Of a stretch of 64,000 nt of DNA, positions 33,355 to 44,821 are shown one piece after another (within the stretch, counting starts at the first letter, position 1; every line of letters starts with the position of its first letter). The stretch spans positions 14,104,001 through 14,168,000 of the forward strand of contig OU015650.1 in NCBI GenBank assembly GCA_907165275.2. The letters run 5' to 3'. Made by a program: the position numbers and the translations under genes. Origin of the DNA: Zygaena filipendulae (Eukaryota; Arthropoda; Insecta; Lepidoptera; Zygaenidae). The notes beneath the pieces are model-generated. The model was not told the DNA's origin. It made no database searches and saw nothing but the letters and a program-made list of their open reading frames with translations.

Positions 33355-33651
33355 TCCCTACTAATGCGAAAGTAACTGTCTGTCTGTCTGTCTGTTACGC
33401 TTTCACGTCTTAACGGCTCAACCGATCATCATGAAATTTCGTACACACGTTGTCAAAGGTACAGATAAGGATATAGGGTACTTTTTACACCAGAATTCCC
33501 ACGGAAACTTCGAAATTAACGCCGGTGAATCTCATGAAATTTTGCATACACGTTGTCAGAGGTACAGAAAAGGACATACTAGGGTACTCTGTATCCCGGA
33601 ATCTGCGGGACCTCCGAAATTTCCGCGGGTGAAACCGCGGGGAATAGCTAG
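33355..33651 (+). mobile_element. Lep1-like Helitron with duplicated centre
   Basis: TCCCTACTAATGCGAAAGTAAC start and CCGCGGGTGAAACCGCGGGGAATAGCTAG end. The block ATGAAATTT..CACGTTGTCA..GGTACAGA..GGGTACT occurs twice (about 33431 and 33535), separated by a first CCGGTGAATCTC. Confidence 0.85.
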
Positions 33652-34835
33652 AGTATTATATGTAAAATTCCATAAGAAGTAAAAGAAAAACATCACGATG
33701 TGAGATTTCCTTACGCAGCGGGATACCTACTGTGCATAGGATAAAAGTAACAAAGCCTCGAGGACGAAATGCGAGCTCAAGAATCAAGAGAGGGCTGGAA
33801 CTTTGTTTACGAGGTGCAGTCGGATCCGGTGGGGGGGTCTTGTGTCTTGCACTTGGACACTGCAATTATGTAACGTACGTGAAGCCCTGTTTGAAGAGGT
33901 GTCCTTTGAGATGACAGCAGACGGTAGTAACTTAACACCGTACCAACTAGTGCAGTAGGTAAGTTATTTATGTGAACTTGTGTGCATGGATGTACCAATG
34001 TGAATTTAAAATGTATATTTAGTACCTAATGTTAAAGTATGTTAACTAAATATGTAACAGTAATAAACTAAAACTAAACTCAAGCTAACCTAATAATAAC
34101 AATTTAAATATAATACAAATAATAATTAACAAACATTATAAAAGCTAAAATATATTATGTGTTTTTAGATTTTATATAATGGCAGAATTCAGAAATATTA
34201 CAATTTGCTCACAATTTTGTGAAAGACGTGTCATCCGCCTATGCATTTTGGGATGCCCTCGAGAGTCACTGTTATTTCGAAATCGTTAATTAATATAATA
34301 AATCTGAAAAAGAATTTATTTATTTGTTTGTTACGCTTTCGCGCCAAAACTATTCAACCTATCATCATAAAAACATTACCCGGGTTATCACGGGTACAGA
34401 AAATGACATAGAGTCGTTTTTACTCAGTGAATTACTGACCTTTCGCTTTCATGTAAGTATATACAGATTTGGGCAATCCAAATAGAAAATCTGCCGCTGC
34501 ACTAAATATGAGTGTTAGTACCTCAAAATGCGGCGAGGGTAGTTGGCACAAGAGCCGGCATTACCCGTCCCCCGGGTGCGAATTTCAATTAAAGCAAATT
34601 CACTTTTCACCACGACCGCGGCGAAATACTAGTGCTCACGGGCAGCGGACGCTCCGTTTGTTGCATTTGGGAAAATGGTGAAAATCCATTACGGCTTTCT
34701 AGCGGTTTTGTAATTAAAACGCTTCTTGTTTTTATTGCCATAGTGATTTTGTCCGTCAACATTTTCACTCATTCGTGTAGCATATTTTAAAAAGAAACTT
34801 CTCCGAGTAGGTATGGCGAAATTGTTATTCTTATT
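33652..34835. other. Intergenic, nothing recognised
   Basis: A less AT-rich block at 34480-34690 contains no convincing ORF. A Helitron-like shadow (CCTATCATCATAAAAACATTACCCGGGTTATCACGGGTACAGAAAATGACATAG) lies at about 34360-34415. Confidence 0.4.
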
Positions 34836-35160
34836 AATAGGCTATTTGTCTATTTTTTTTAGCCCGTCTTGTAGATTAATAAAAAATATTGGACACGTAT
34901 TTTTTCTTTTTCTACGTAATCAAAAAATAACAGAGATACATTACAGAGTTGTAATTTCGCGTGACGTCACTAACTAGTGCAGTTTGTATGGCGGCTTGTA
35001 GCAGTAAATGACGTCACGAACCCCCACCCTAAACTTTAATGCGCTTTATCTCTGTGTGTTTTCATTTATTTGAAAAAAAAAAATACGTGTCTAATGATTT
35101 TTAATTTTCTAAAAGACTGACTAATTAAAATTTTGATTTTCAAAAGTTGTCAACATCCCT
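34836..35160 (-). mobile_element. MITE family E, copy 4
   Basis: TTTTAGCCCGTCTTGTAGATTAATAAAAAATATTGGACACG .. GCGTGACGTCACTAAC .. AAAGACTGACTAATTAAAATTTTG. Ends more eroded than in the other copies. Confidence 0.7.
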
Positions 35161-35252
35161 TGTTTCAAGAATAAGTTCTTGAAATAGAATGGCGCGATTC
35201 TATTGTATGAAATACGTATCTATTAGGTTTTCATAACTGCGTGATCAGCCAA

Positions 35253-35366
35253 GTTGACATTATAGAAAACTTATGAAACGAATCGTCATGTCGTGACCAA
35301 GTGACATGATGATTCGTTACTTATGTTTTCTATGCGTTAACGATTGTAGAATGTCAACTTGGCTAA
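35253..35366. mobile_element. Small foldback/hairpin element
   Basis: AGCCAAGTTGACAT .. ATGTCAACTTGGCT ends. The inner arms (TAGAAAACTTATGAAACGAATCGTCATGTC and its approximate complement) pair around a short loop GTGACCAAGT. About 114 bp in all, no ORF. Confidence 0.7.
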
Positions 35367-35432
35367 CCCCGCTGAGCTGATTGTAAAATTAAGAAGTTGT
35401 GGTCGATTACACATTTGGGTAACGGCCTTGTA

Positions 35433-35941
35433 GGAAAACACGCGTGTCACGTTTGTCTTCGATATTTCAGTCACATTAAGCATCTATTTTGGACCCTGAG
35501 CAGGAAACTGGCTTTCAAGAGAGTCATGTTTTAACTTGGGGAACAATCTGACATTGTCAAGAAGTAGATGAAGAGATTTTTATTAAAGAAACATTGTCAT
35601 TGGCAAATTATAGACGCCATTATTAAAGAAGAAGAAGAACCTACTTCTATATCTCGTATCGAATTGAAACTTTGTGTGGGTTGTTGACGAGTGAAAGCCG
35701 TATCGAAAACACGCGTGTCACGTTTTTCGTTATTTCAGTCACTTTTCAGCATCTATTTTGGACCCTGAGCAGGAAACTGACTTTCAACAGAGCCATGTTT
35801 TAACTTGGGGAACAATCTAAACTTGTCATTGGCGATTCGCCATAATTGAAGAAGTAGATGAAGAGATTGTTATAATAAGAAACATTGTCATTGGCAAATT
35901 ATAATTATAGACGCCGTTATTAAAGAAAAAGAAGAAGAAGA
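35433..35941. repeat. Local tandem duplication
   Basis: Unit 1 (35433-35640) and unit 2 (35705-35941) both run GAAAACACGCGTGTCACG .. TTTTGGACCCTGAGCAGGAAACT .. ATTGTCATTGGCAAATTATA .. (GAA)n, in the same orientation. They differ by scattered substitutions and indels. Confidence 0.85.
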
Positions 35942-35959
35942 AACTTTGTGTGTGTATGC

Positions 35960-37030
35960 AGTTCGAATGACAGTTCAATATTATTGTGACATGGAGCTAA
36001 TCTAATGATGGAGCTGAGAGATGCCCTTAAAGATCGTATAATCACTACGAGTGGCCCCTCGAGTTGGGACTCGTTTGATTGGTCTTGACCGGAATATTGG
36101 TCCTAGATGATCACTTCTTAGTTCAGTTTACCCTTAAAGCGTGTTTTTCTAGTTTTTTTAGCTACTTGAACTTATTTACATGTGATTTGAAAAGAGAACA
36201 CTGTGTAACACAAAATTCCGATACGGGCTACGAGTAGGTCGGTAGGTAGGTAATAACTTTCACTATACGCCTAGTCGATGAAAAGCGTTTTGTTGCCAAG
36301 ATCCCGGGCGACGTGTCCCGGCGGATATTCGGTCCGGGCACGCCCCTTGGCAAGCTCTACTGGTGCCGGCAAAACACGCTATCAACTGGTTTTATTGAAT
36401 CCCGCTGTAATTCACTCATAAACTGGTCGTATACAACCGAATTACCGCCCCCGTGCGCCCGCCCGCCCGCACGATGTTGTTGGCAACTATACACAACCCG
36501 CCCCCCCCTCAGTCACGAAATTTTGATCAGTTCTCTCGGCTACCTGCATCAGTATATCTCTATTCATTTTCAATTAACTTCGAAATACCATGTACATTAT
36601 TTCAATTTAACCAATGGACATATTTTAACTCACGTGTAGGCTGTAGGTAACTAAGCAACATATCAACAGTTGAAAGGCTATTTGTTCTCAAAAAAAAATT
36701 GAGATGCAGGAGAGAGATTCAAACTTTTTTTTTTCATTACACAAAAAAGTAATGGGTAAAATTTAGTAGGTAGTTACAGTTAATACAATGTAAATTGCGC
36801 TGTTTTCTTAGCTTCATTTTCCGATATTCTATAATGATGTGAGTGCTACACCTAAAGAACACAAGAACAAAGTGTCTTCCCCTTAACCGAGACAATGAGA
36901 AAAGTGTTAATTGACATAATTGTCTTTTTTAGAAGTATAAGTCTTTAAAATACTTATAAGTCTTTTGTTTAGATTGTACAATATTACAATGATTTACCCC
37001 CTCGTGGCATATTATCCAATTAATATATAG
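35960..37030. other. Intergenic, GC-rich patch at 36300-36515
   Basis: The patch (CCCGGGCGACGTGTCCCGGC.., CGCCCGCCCGCCCGC, CCCGCCCCCCC) stands out in AT-rich DNA. Open frames there follow base composition and show no family similarity. Possibly regulatory. Confidence 0.35.
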
Positions 37031-37035
37031 ATATA

Positions 37036-37218
37036 CTAGCTGTGCCCCGCAGTTTCTCCCGCGTCAGTTTCGGAATTCCCGCAGGAACTCCAAACTTCTT
37101 TTATTCTTCTTCTCCTTACAATAAATAACAAACATAAAAAAAAGAATTGGCGAAATTGATCCAGCCGTTCACGCATGATGCTGTGACCAAGGGAAATAGG
37201 AATTCATTTATATATAGA
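37036..37218 (-). mobile_element. Lep1-like Helitron
   Basis: Minus strand: TCTATATATAAATGAATTCC start, CACGGCATCATGCGTGAACG-type segment, CGCGGGAGAAACTGCGGGGCACAGCTAG|T end. Confidence 0.82.
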
Positions 37219-37802
37219 TTATATATATGGTTATTTAAACCATTAAGTAAATGAGGCACTTTAAGAGATTTGTTTTTTCAGTATACTGACAAAGTTTTAT
37301 ACATAAATCAGACACCATTTTAAACTTCATCATTCATTTATAACACGAAATGTAGGCTTAACCGCCCCTTTTGTTCGTGGGCACAATACACACACACGCA
37401 TGCATACGCGACGGTGCCGGCGCGGTGGTAGGTACGCAACCGCCGAGCCACAGAAGGTCGCTATGAATTGACAACTCAAAGCTGTGTCAATACCAATTAA
37501 CTTCTGTCCACAGCACAAATGATTGCTCGAAATATGTGCGTACCTAGTCGTGGTTGTTCTATCAACTATGCATGTGCCTCTAATTTCCTGCAGCTTCCCA
37601 ACAAAGATAATAAGTACAAATGGAGTTTGATTGAAATATGCACTATGCATAATATAATACCTATTTGCTACTTTTTCATACAAACAAAAATTACTAACTA
37701 CCTAATTATTCATTTTGGAAAACCGAATTATTAATATTTATTTATGTAACAGCAAATAAGTTATTTTAATGTAACGATATAAAAATGTAGATATATGCTT
37801 TA

Positions 37803-38015
37803 TCTATACATAAAAAATGCATTGTCCTAAATGACTAACTGACGGATCAACGCACAGCCTAAACCGCTGATCGTAGAGATCTGAAACTTGGAGGGTGTGT
37901 TCTTTGTATAACGTAGGCTTCCGGAAAGTATTTTTGACAATTCAATCCCTAAGGGGATGAAAAGGGGTCGCAAAATTTGTATGGAACGATTCCGCGTGAA
38001 GCGCAGAACAGCTAG
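37803..38015 (+). mobile_element. Helitron of a different subfamily
   Basis: Starts TCTATACATAAAAAATGCAT and ends CGCGTGAAGCGCAGAACAGCTAG|T. Middle: CCTAAACCGCTGATCGTAGAGATCTGAAACTTGGAGGGTG. The Helitron 3' rule is kept, with a shorter hairpin. Confidence 0.75.
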
Positions 38016-39413
38016 TATGATATACGTATTACGTAATAATTTATCAGTAGCATAACACAAATATATTTACAAATCAAATTAGGTATCAAATTTCTAACAT
38101 CAAAATCAATCAACTAAGACTACTTGTTGAAAAAATACATATTGTGTAGTTTATTTTGCCCAAACTTTTCAGTGCCCTTGCGGGGTGTGTAGTTTTGTAA
38201 TAATGTAATGATGACATGTTGTAATGATTAAATAAATAAATAAAACATATACGTACCTACTAAAATAATCTACAGCGATTAAAAATTATCTACAGTCAAT
38301 CACTTTTTTTCAGTGATTTAGCTTGGATTTCTTTAAAAATTCGGGTCCCTTTTTCTAAATACTTTCTATTAGACTCGTAATAGATGAGAATCGCCTGGGT
38401 ACTCTACTAGTAAACCTTAGCCGCAACTATACCATCTAAATTTTAAATAAACTGTCTGTTCGTTAGGTATATCTTTACGTCTACTCTGAAAGGGAAGCTA
38501 CAGGTGGAGTTAAATAAATACGTTTCCAGCCACACCTACCTATGTAAGCTTTCAGAACAAAAATGTAGCTTGGATTTCGCGAAATATTTCACAAATACCT
38601 ACCTACTTCCACTGTAGTTCACGTGACGAATGTGGGAAGAAAAATATCAGGTAGATGATGTAGAACGGGATCCAAACCAAACACTATCTAATGGCACGAA
38701 AATGATAGATGTGTACAAAATGCGGCACAGAAATGTGGGTGAACTCGAAACTCGCCTATAAATTCTCGGAAAGGGCACAGCTGAGCGACGACGTGGAGGT
38801 TCAATTTTAGTTTATCCAATGGATAGGAACCTCAATCAAATGTTATTTAATGTCGAGCATTGTCGGCGAACCATTGTCGATAGTTCGCTGTGAACGCAGC
38901 CGGGTATTGGTTCGAGTTGGCTTTGATTAATGTAAAGTAGAACACGGCGAATTACATAAGAGAAATAATATCGTGTTAGCTTATACGCGATTAAGTTATT
39001 GTGTTTTAGATACATATCCGTGTATTGTTGTTTTTTAGATAGTGGAAGAAGACTTTTAGAAAATATTTTATACGTCTTGCTATTTTACTTAGATTTTATA
39101 CCTAAAAAAATCAAATATTTTTTTAGCCAATGAGCCACAATGAACTGGCGTACATTTAAAGTGTATCAGATTTAAACAGTTTATTCTAAGAACACCTGCA
39201 AAGAAACAATTTTTAAGATAAATTTTCGTTTTCATTCTGTGATCATGAAATTAAAAACATTGAACAATTACAAAAACCTAATTTCACCCGACTTTAAAAT
39301 TATACACACCTGTTCCATACTTTGATTAACTCCATTAATTTCATTTGTTGATATCAATCAAGAAATACTTTTATTTTTATCAAGGACACGTCATTTTTTA
39401 ATCTATGTAAGTA
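38016..39413. other. Intergenic, nothing recognised
   Basis: A possible LINE-type end with (AAAT)n tail at about 38160-38247. No coding sequence seen. Confidence 0.4.
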
Positions 39414-39601
39414 TCTATACATTTATAAAAATAAAAATGAATCGCCGAAATATATGTAACGCGTAAACCTTACAAACGACTGCACCACATTGGATAATTC
39501 TTTTTTTGTGTTCGTTATTGTCAGGGCAAGGTTTGTATAAAAGAAGTTGGAGTTCTTGCGGGAATTCCGAAACTCGCGCGTGTAAAACCTAGCTCAGCTA
39601 G
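39414..39601 (+). mobile_element. Helitron, diverged subfamily
   Basis: TCTATACATTTATAAAAATAAAAATGAATCG start, GTTCTTGCGGGAATTCCGAAACTCGCGCGTGTAAAACCTAGCTCAGCTAG|T end. Confidence 0.7.
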
Positions 39602-39687
39602 TTGAAATATAATTTTAAATTCAGAAATTACCTACTTTTTTATAGCATTAAGAACTGCATTAAATATAGAAACTGCATTAAATTTTG

Positions 39688-39788
39688 CGTAATGTTTTAA
39701 TATTGTCAGGTGTACAGACAAGGATATAATATGTAGAGTATTTTTTAACTCCAAAATCATCGCGGGTGAAACCACGGAGATCAGCTAA
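39688..39788 (+). mobile_element. Helitron 3'-part fragment
   Basis: ATTGTCAGGTGTACAGACAAGGATATAA .. CGCGGGTGAAACCACGGAGATCAGCTAAT. Confidence 0.6.
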
Positions 39789-40554
39789 TTGTAAATAAGA
39801 GTTCACCGCAAATAACATAATTAAGTTTTGTATACATATTATATTTACATAGAAGGTACCTTTCTGAATGAGATTTAAAATGTAATCATAGAAATGAGAG
39901 ATTGCATTGCGCAAATAACGTTTTCGGTAGCACCTGAAATCGGAGGGGATGATCAAACAAATATTCCTTTTGTCTATTATTCGACTTCGATGAACTTAAT
40001 TTGCTTAAATCATCAAGATGAAAGAATCTACGAAAAATATGTTTAATGTAATATTACAAGTAATAATTTCGTATAGTTAGCTTAATTACTTAGGTATTTA
40101 CAAATTTAAATTAACTTTGAACTCTACTTATTTATGTAATTCAACTTTAAATCTATTTTGAATGAAGCTAGATTTTACGCGTCTATTTATAAGACAAAGA
40201 AAGTGATTATAAAAACTCAAATATAGTAAACATATTTTTACGCAAATTGTGATTGATTAGAAAAAAATCTCTACCCAGCTGTGAGACGTTAAGGGGATGA
40301 AAGTGATGGATTGAAAAGAAGCTACAATTAGTTCTGACCATTATATGGAGGTTTTTACTTAGTGTCTAACACTGAAACTAGTATAACTACGCTCTGACAA
40401 ATGGTCAGTGGAGATAAGTACCTCCTACTGATATTAAATTGATAAAAACAGCGGGAGGTCCGAACTTCCATTTTGCTCATGGATATATAGGTGCTATGGT
40501 GTTAGGAGAAAATATGTCGCTTAATATAGGTACACAGGTACAAAAAGATTGTTA
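39789..40554. other. Intergenic, nothing recognised
   Basis: AT-rich, without supported genes or repeats. Confidence 0.4.
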
Positions 40555-40875
40555 TCCTTACTAATATTATGAATGCGAAAGTGAGTGTTCGTTTGTTTGT
40601 TACGCTTTCACGGCTAAGTGGTTTAAGCGATCACCACGAAATTTTGCATACACGTTGTCAGGGGTGCCTACAGAGAAGGACACAGGCTACTTTTTATCCC
40701 GGAATTCCCACGGGAACTCCGAAATTAACGCGGAAGAAACTACATTAAATTTTGCATACCATCTACACGTTGTCAAGGGTAGGTATAAAGAAAAATATAG
40801 GTTGGTAAATCCTTTATAAGGAATACCCCCGGGATCTCCGAAAATAACGCGGGTGACACCGCGGGGAACAGCTAG
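40555..40875 (+). mobile_element. Lep1-like Helitron with duplicated centre
   Basis: TCCTTACTAATATTATGAATGCG start and CGCGGGTGACACCGCGGGGAACAGCTAG|T end. The central block (AAATTTTGCATAC..CACGTTGTCA..GGT) occurs twice, at about 40640 and 40746, like the copy at 33355. Confidence 0.87.
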
Positions 40876-41035
40876 TATGTAACTAAAAGTAGAAAATCTT
40901 CTACTGACAATACTTAATTTGTTCGCCATATGATATAAAGATACCTAATAATAAAATTGTATGAACGAATAGAGTAAGCAAAAACACATTTGTAACAACG
41001 AAAAAGCTCACCCTTATAATATCACCTTTTTTTAG

Positions 41036-41185
41036 AGTTCCCGCGGGAATTCCGAGACATAAAGTACCCTATGTCCGTCTATACTCCTGGCAACATGTAT
41101 ATACAATTTCATGGCGATCGGTTGAGCCATTAAGGCGTGAAAACGTAACAAACAAACACACTTTCGGATTTATAATAGTAAAGGA
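41036..41185 (-). mobile_element. Lep1-like Helitron, 3'-truncated
   Basis: Minus strand TCCTTTACTATTATAAATCCG start. It stops within the GGAATTCCCGCGGGAACTC palindrome, as the copy at 7850 does. Confidence 0.75.
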
Positions 41186-41879
41186 TATAGGTAACTACAC
41201 GCTAAATATAATAGATATAAAACGTGTAACGGTAAAGTATGCCTACATGTTATGTGCAACATTAAAAAAAATACGGTAGGAACAAAGGAGGAGCGAGCAG
41301 AGCGATGTAAGACCTACTAGAAATATAATTAAAAGGGCCATTCTCTCGGAGTACACACGAGTTCGCTCATCCAACGTCCCGATTGTCTGGTCGGGCCGCC
41401 CGGAGCCCGGAGCGAGCCACAGTACGTAGCGACACAGACGTGCCGCCGGAACGATGCTCTCTCGGATGCGTCGAGCGAGCATAATCAACGTAATTCCAGC
41501 CGACGGAACCTCTTCGCCGAGAGCACGCGCTCTCGGGCAAACGGTGTTCGTACTTACAGTTTTATAGAGTCATATACTAACTAGATAATTGGAATATGGA
41601 GTGCGAGACTACCGCTACTTTTCTCTTCTCATTTTTTCTAAATAGTTTTAAGAATATTCCTTACAACGCTAAAACTATCTAGATAATACCACCCAAAGGC
41701 ACCATCCGCCTACTCGAGCTCTATCCTACATAAATACCCGTCGAAAGTATCTTTAGACCAAATAATAAATCCAAATAACCAGCGAAGCGTCGCACATTTT
41801 TCCGCTGTGACACCTCGTTTACCTGACCGCCTCCGAGCGGTTTCTGGTCGGACGCGTCCGTCCGCCGTACCGAATTAAT

Positions 41880-42680
41880 ACAGTCGCGTCGCCGCTCGGG
41901 CCGCTCACGCACAACACCTCAGCTCTCACCGTCACGCGGATCGATCCTCGATCGGTATAAACAAACGCGCGGGGGCGGCGGCCGCCTGTTGCGCGCGGGC
42001 GTCGCCCCCGGGCGGCCGCCGCGGCACCGCCTCCACTCACCGGGCAGCAGGGCCAGCAGCGCCACGGTGGCCAGCAGGGGGCCCATGGCTGCGGCGCGCG
42101 GGCATACCACACCCGCGCACGCTGCGCTAGCACGCCGGCGCGCTCATGCGGCTGCGGCGGTGCGCACTGCGCCTGAACACGACGCGGCCGGCCCCAGCGG
42201 CGCTCGGCGCGGGACTGGCCGCTCCGCCGCCGCCCCCGCCCCCGCCCCCGCTGCGCGCGCCCCGCGCCGCCGCCGCCCGCGAGGCAGGTGCGCGCCGCCG
42301 CCGCCACCGCCGCCCTAGCCCCGCCCCGCCCTACGAGCCGGCCGCCGAGGAAACGCTCTACGTCCCGAAGGTGTTTTACCCGTGATCGTTCCTATTATCC
42401 GACGACTAGATTATCGACGAAGCTGGACCTAACTCGACCGCCGTCCGCTGCCCCAGCGCTCGGGGCGGCCGCCCTCGTGGTGCGGGCTTGTAAACCTTTC
42501 CGCCGGCTCCCGGGACGAAGTAGGGCAGCGGGCTCAAGGTCGGTGCAGCCCTCGGCCGGGATGCGGCGCCGCGCCTCGGGTAATCTCCGGCCGTGGGCTA
42601 GACGCGCGGCTGCCGTGCGCTCGCCGCACCGACCGCGAGCGTGTGCACGACTCGCTGCGAGCCCGCTCTAATGAGATCTA
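41880..42680. promoter_or_regulatory. CpG-rich block around a first exon
   Basis: About 800 bp of very GC- and CpG-rich DNA, including GCCGCC and GCCCCC runs near 42220-42320, inside an AT-rich genome. It surrounds a minus-strand signal-peptide exon. In insects with sparse methylation such blocks can mark promoters or 5' UTRs. Several long overlapping open frames on both strands are compositional. Confidence 0.6.
42041..42086 (-). CDS. First coding exon of an unidentified secreted or membrane protein (partial)
   Basis: ATG at 42086 sits in an excellent context (GCCGCAGCCATGG). It encodes MGPLLATVALLALLP, a typical signal-peptide hydrophobic core, followed after one further base by a consensus donor (CCCG|GTGAGTGG, phase 1). 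Only 15 complete codons are present. Further exons must lie to the left on the minus strand, but none is recognisable in the remaining 42 kb, so intron 1 would be very long or leave the window. Exon structure and CpG context support it; identity cannot be given. It could be chance composition. Confidence 0.5.
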
Positions 42681-42686
42681 TCATTA

Positions 42687-43702
42687 ATGAATGCAGACCC
42701 GCCGTGTGGGCAAAGCCTTTCGTCGAGGGCACCGAAACTTTATCAAACTTTAAAACGAGGCAATTTCACAATGAATCAAGTTAATGTAGACAAACGCGGT
42801 TCTATGTACCATACACAACACATCTTAAACGTTTTGCAACGTAAAATAACCGTACTCATATTTTTGCTATTTTAATAGAAAAACCTGAAATTTTTAACGA
42901 TGGCAGTCATGATCCCTTCAACTAATATCAAGTAGCCATATCTATGACGCTGATGATTAAACCTCTATAGCTACTGGGCGCAAAATACTCAATTAACTAT
43001 TATTTATTAAGGTTACATGACAAGATCTGTGTACCGCTAATTTCACACCAAATAAAAATTAAGCCTATGACTATATCTGGATTCAGAAAGAAAAGAAAAG
43101 AGTCACATCTTATAAGAATCTATTTGGAGCCGTCCAAGTTTGATTCGCTATGAGCACATGTGGCACATCATCAACAACTAAAAAATGCACAAACAAGTCT
43201 TCTAAATTTTACAATATCTATTTACCGATATGTTTTGATCTGCAGGTACACTGATAAACAATTGCCAAAGTCGATGACGTTTAAACTTCGTAAAATTATT
43301 TAATTTACGTATTAATTTAATTGCAACGACACCCATCGCAAAATTGATAGAAACAACACTCTGGCAGTTTTTAACTATTATAAATCAGTTGGAAACAATG
43401 AAAATAACAAATGGTGCCATTTAATAGCTAAATGAATGCAAAAGAGATGAGAGCGGCAAACGCCAATTTGCAAAGATGGCCGCCTTCCGAATATCCGCAT
43501 TAGCATACAAAAGTGGAAGTTAAACAGTGGCATAATGGGCAATCGCGCCGCCACGCGCCAGCCGCCCTGTGGTGATGTACGTACATTGTGTTCTATCGCC
43601 AACTCTCAACCGCCTACGGAAACTAAAGTTCTTCACAATTTAAACACGCCTTTAGCTTGACATCGGGCTGATTTGACGAAATATTGAAACCGCAGACAAT
43701 AT
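42687..43702. other. Intergenic, possible regulatory block at 43430-43600
   Basis: AAGATGGCCGCC (a GCCAT core like that bound by Pho/YY1) lies at about 43475, in a less AT-rich 170-bp stretch about 1.4 kb from the signal-peptide exon. Suggestive only. Confidence 0.3.
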
Positions 43703-43828
43703 GCACCTTGGAATGGGCTACGCACCTTGGAATGGGCTACCGGAAGAAGTAATCTTGGCACCTAACATTAACATATTTAAAAACAGATTGGACAAATATT
43801 TCAAACAATTAAAAGATAAGAAACAGTA
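43703..43828 (+). pseudogene. LINE reverse transcriptase C-terminal tail
   Basis: APWNGLPEEVILAPNINIFKN then RLDKYFKQLKDKKQ and TAA, the extreme C-terminus of the same LINE family as 4876-5136. The 19-bp word GCACCTTGGAATGGGCTAC is duplicated in tandem at its start (43703-43740). The 3' sequence TTGGATACAGGCACCTATCA is shared with 5170. Confidence 0.7.
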
Positions 43829-43894
43829 ATGTATAATTGGATACAGGCACCTATCAGTTGCTTCAACTGCCTGCCTGAATTATAAATATGTAGA

Positions 43895-44495
43895 TTATAG
43901 AAATGAATATAGTAGCAGATAACAGCAGATAGTTATCTGCTATTGTAATGATAGCTGACTAACTGATGATGATAACATAACGCAATGTAACTGAAGGCAG
44001 GGAAAGGTATGACCGAGACTATTAGCTGAGCGACACATCTAGAATCAACTAGAAACTATTACAATTAATTGCACCAACATAGAAGTTCTACATCTACAGC
44101 ATACCAGATATCCGTAGGGAACACGGAGCAGTGTCTGGGACTTGCGACCCAGGTGTTGGTTTAATGGGGCCCCTTTACAATGCATGAACGCTCACCTCCA
44201 CTGCCTGTGCTCCCAACTTAGCAAACCTCTGGAAACAATTAGATGACACAGCACACATAATCACTATAGCCACTCTAGATTGATTCGACACTGATACGAC
44301 ACTATAACTGCACTGAACCAAACACAAAGTAACAATGAACCGTCGCTTACGCATACCCGCATTTTATAACAAGTTCTAACAAAGACGAGTCGGGCAATGG
44401 AGTGGAGCGGGGGAACGAACTTACTAGGTACCACCGCCATTCGACGGCGGGAAACAACAGTTATTTTTAATGAAACTACCCTCTCACCGACATAT
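43895..44495 (-). repeat. Interspersed repeat F, copy 2 (inverted)
   Basis: Reverse complement of 18230-18940 without the LINE-tail insert. It contains the same TATAAAA and initiator-like pair on the minus strand (around 44370-44340). Confidence 0.65.
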
Positions 44496-44821
44496 AAATA
44501 AATAAAATAAATAAACATCAATACCCGTTTATAAGTATACAAAATAATATCCCAAACTGAAAAGCTACATACAACCAGTACCTAGGTACGTTATAACTAA
44601 TCAAGAATAATTAACTAGTCTCCTAACAAGTAACAACTAAACTGTATTTTAGTTAGGAGAATAAAAATCTTTATTTTTTTTATTCGAAAGACTTATTTTC
44701 TTATTTCCTTTCATCAGGCACTAAAACTCTCTAATACCATTTTCATAAACGACATCAGAAACCTCGTAGCGTACGTGTAGAACAATGGTAGACAGTTAGA
44801 CACCATCTATCTGCGACATTC

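Noticed and set aside
36313..36650. Frames of 65 and 108 codons in a GC-rich patch
   Set aside because: They overlap in different frames, are Pro/Arg/Cys-rich by composition and have no recognisable domain.
41819..42671. Long overlapping open frames on both strands (up to 162 codons) in the GC-rich block
   Set aside because: Arg/Ala/Pro-rich translations in several frames at once are what high GC gives. Only the short signal-peptide exon has a start context and donor.
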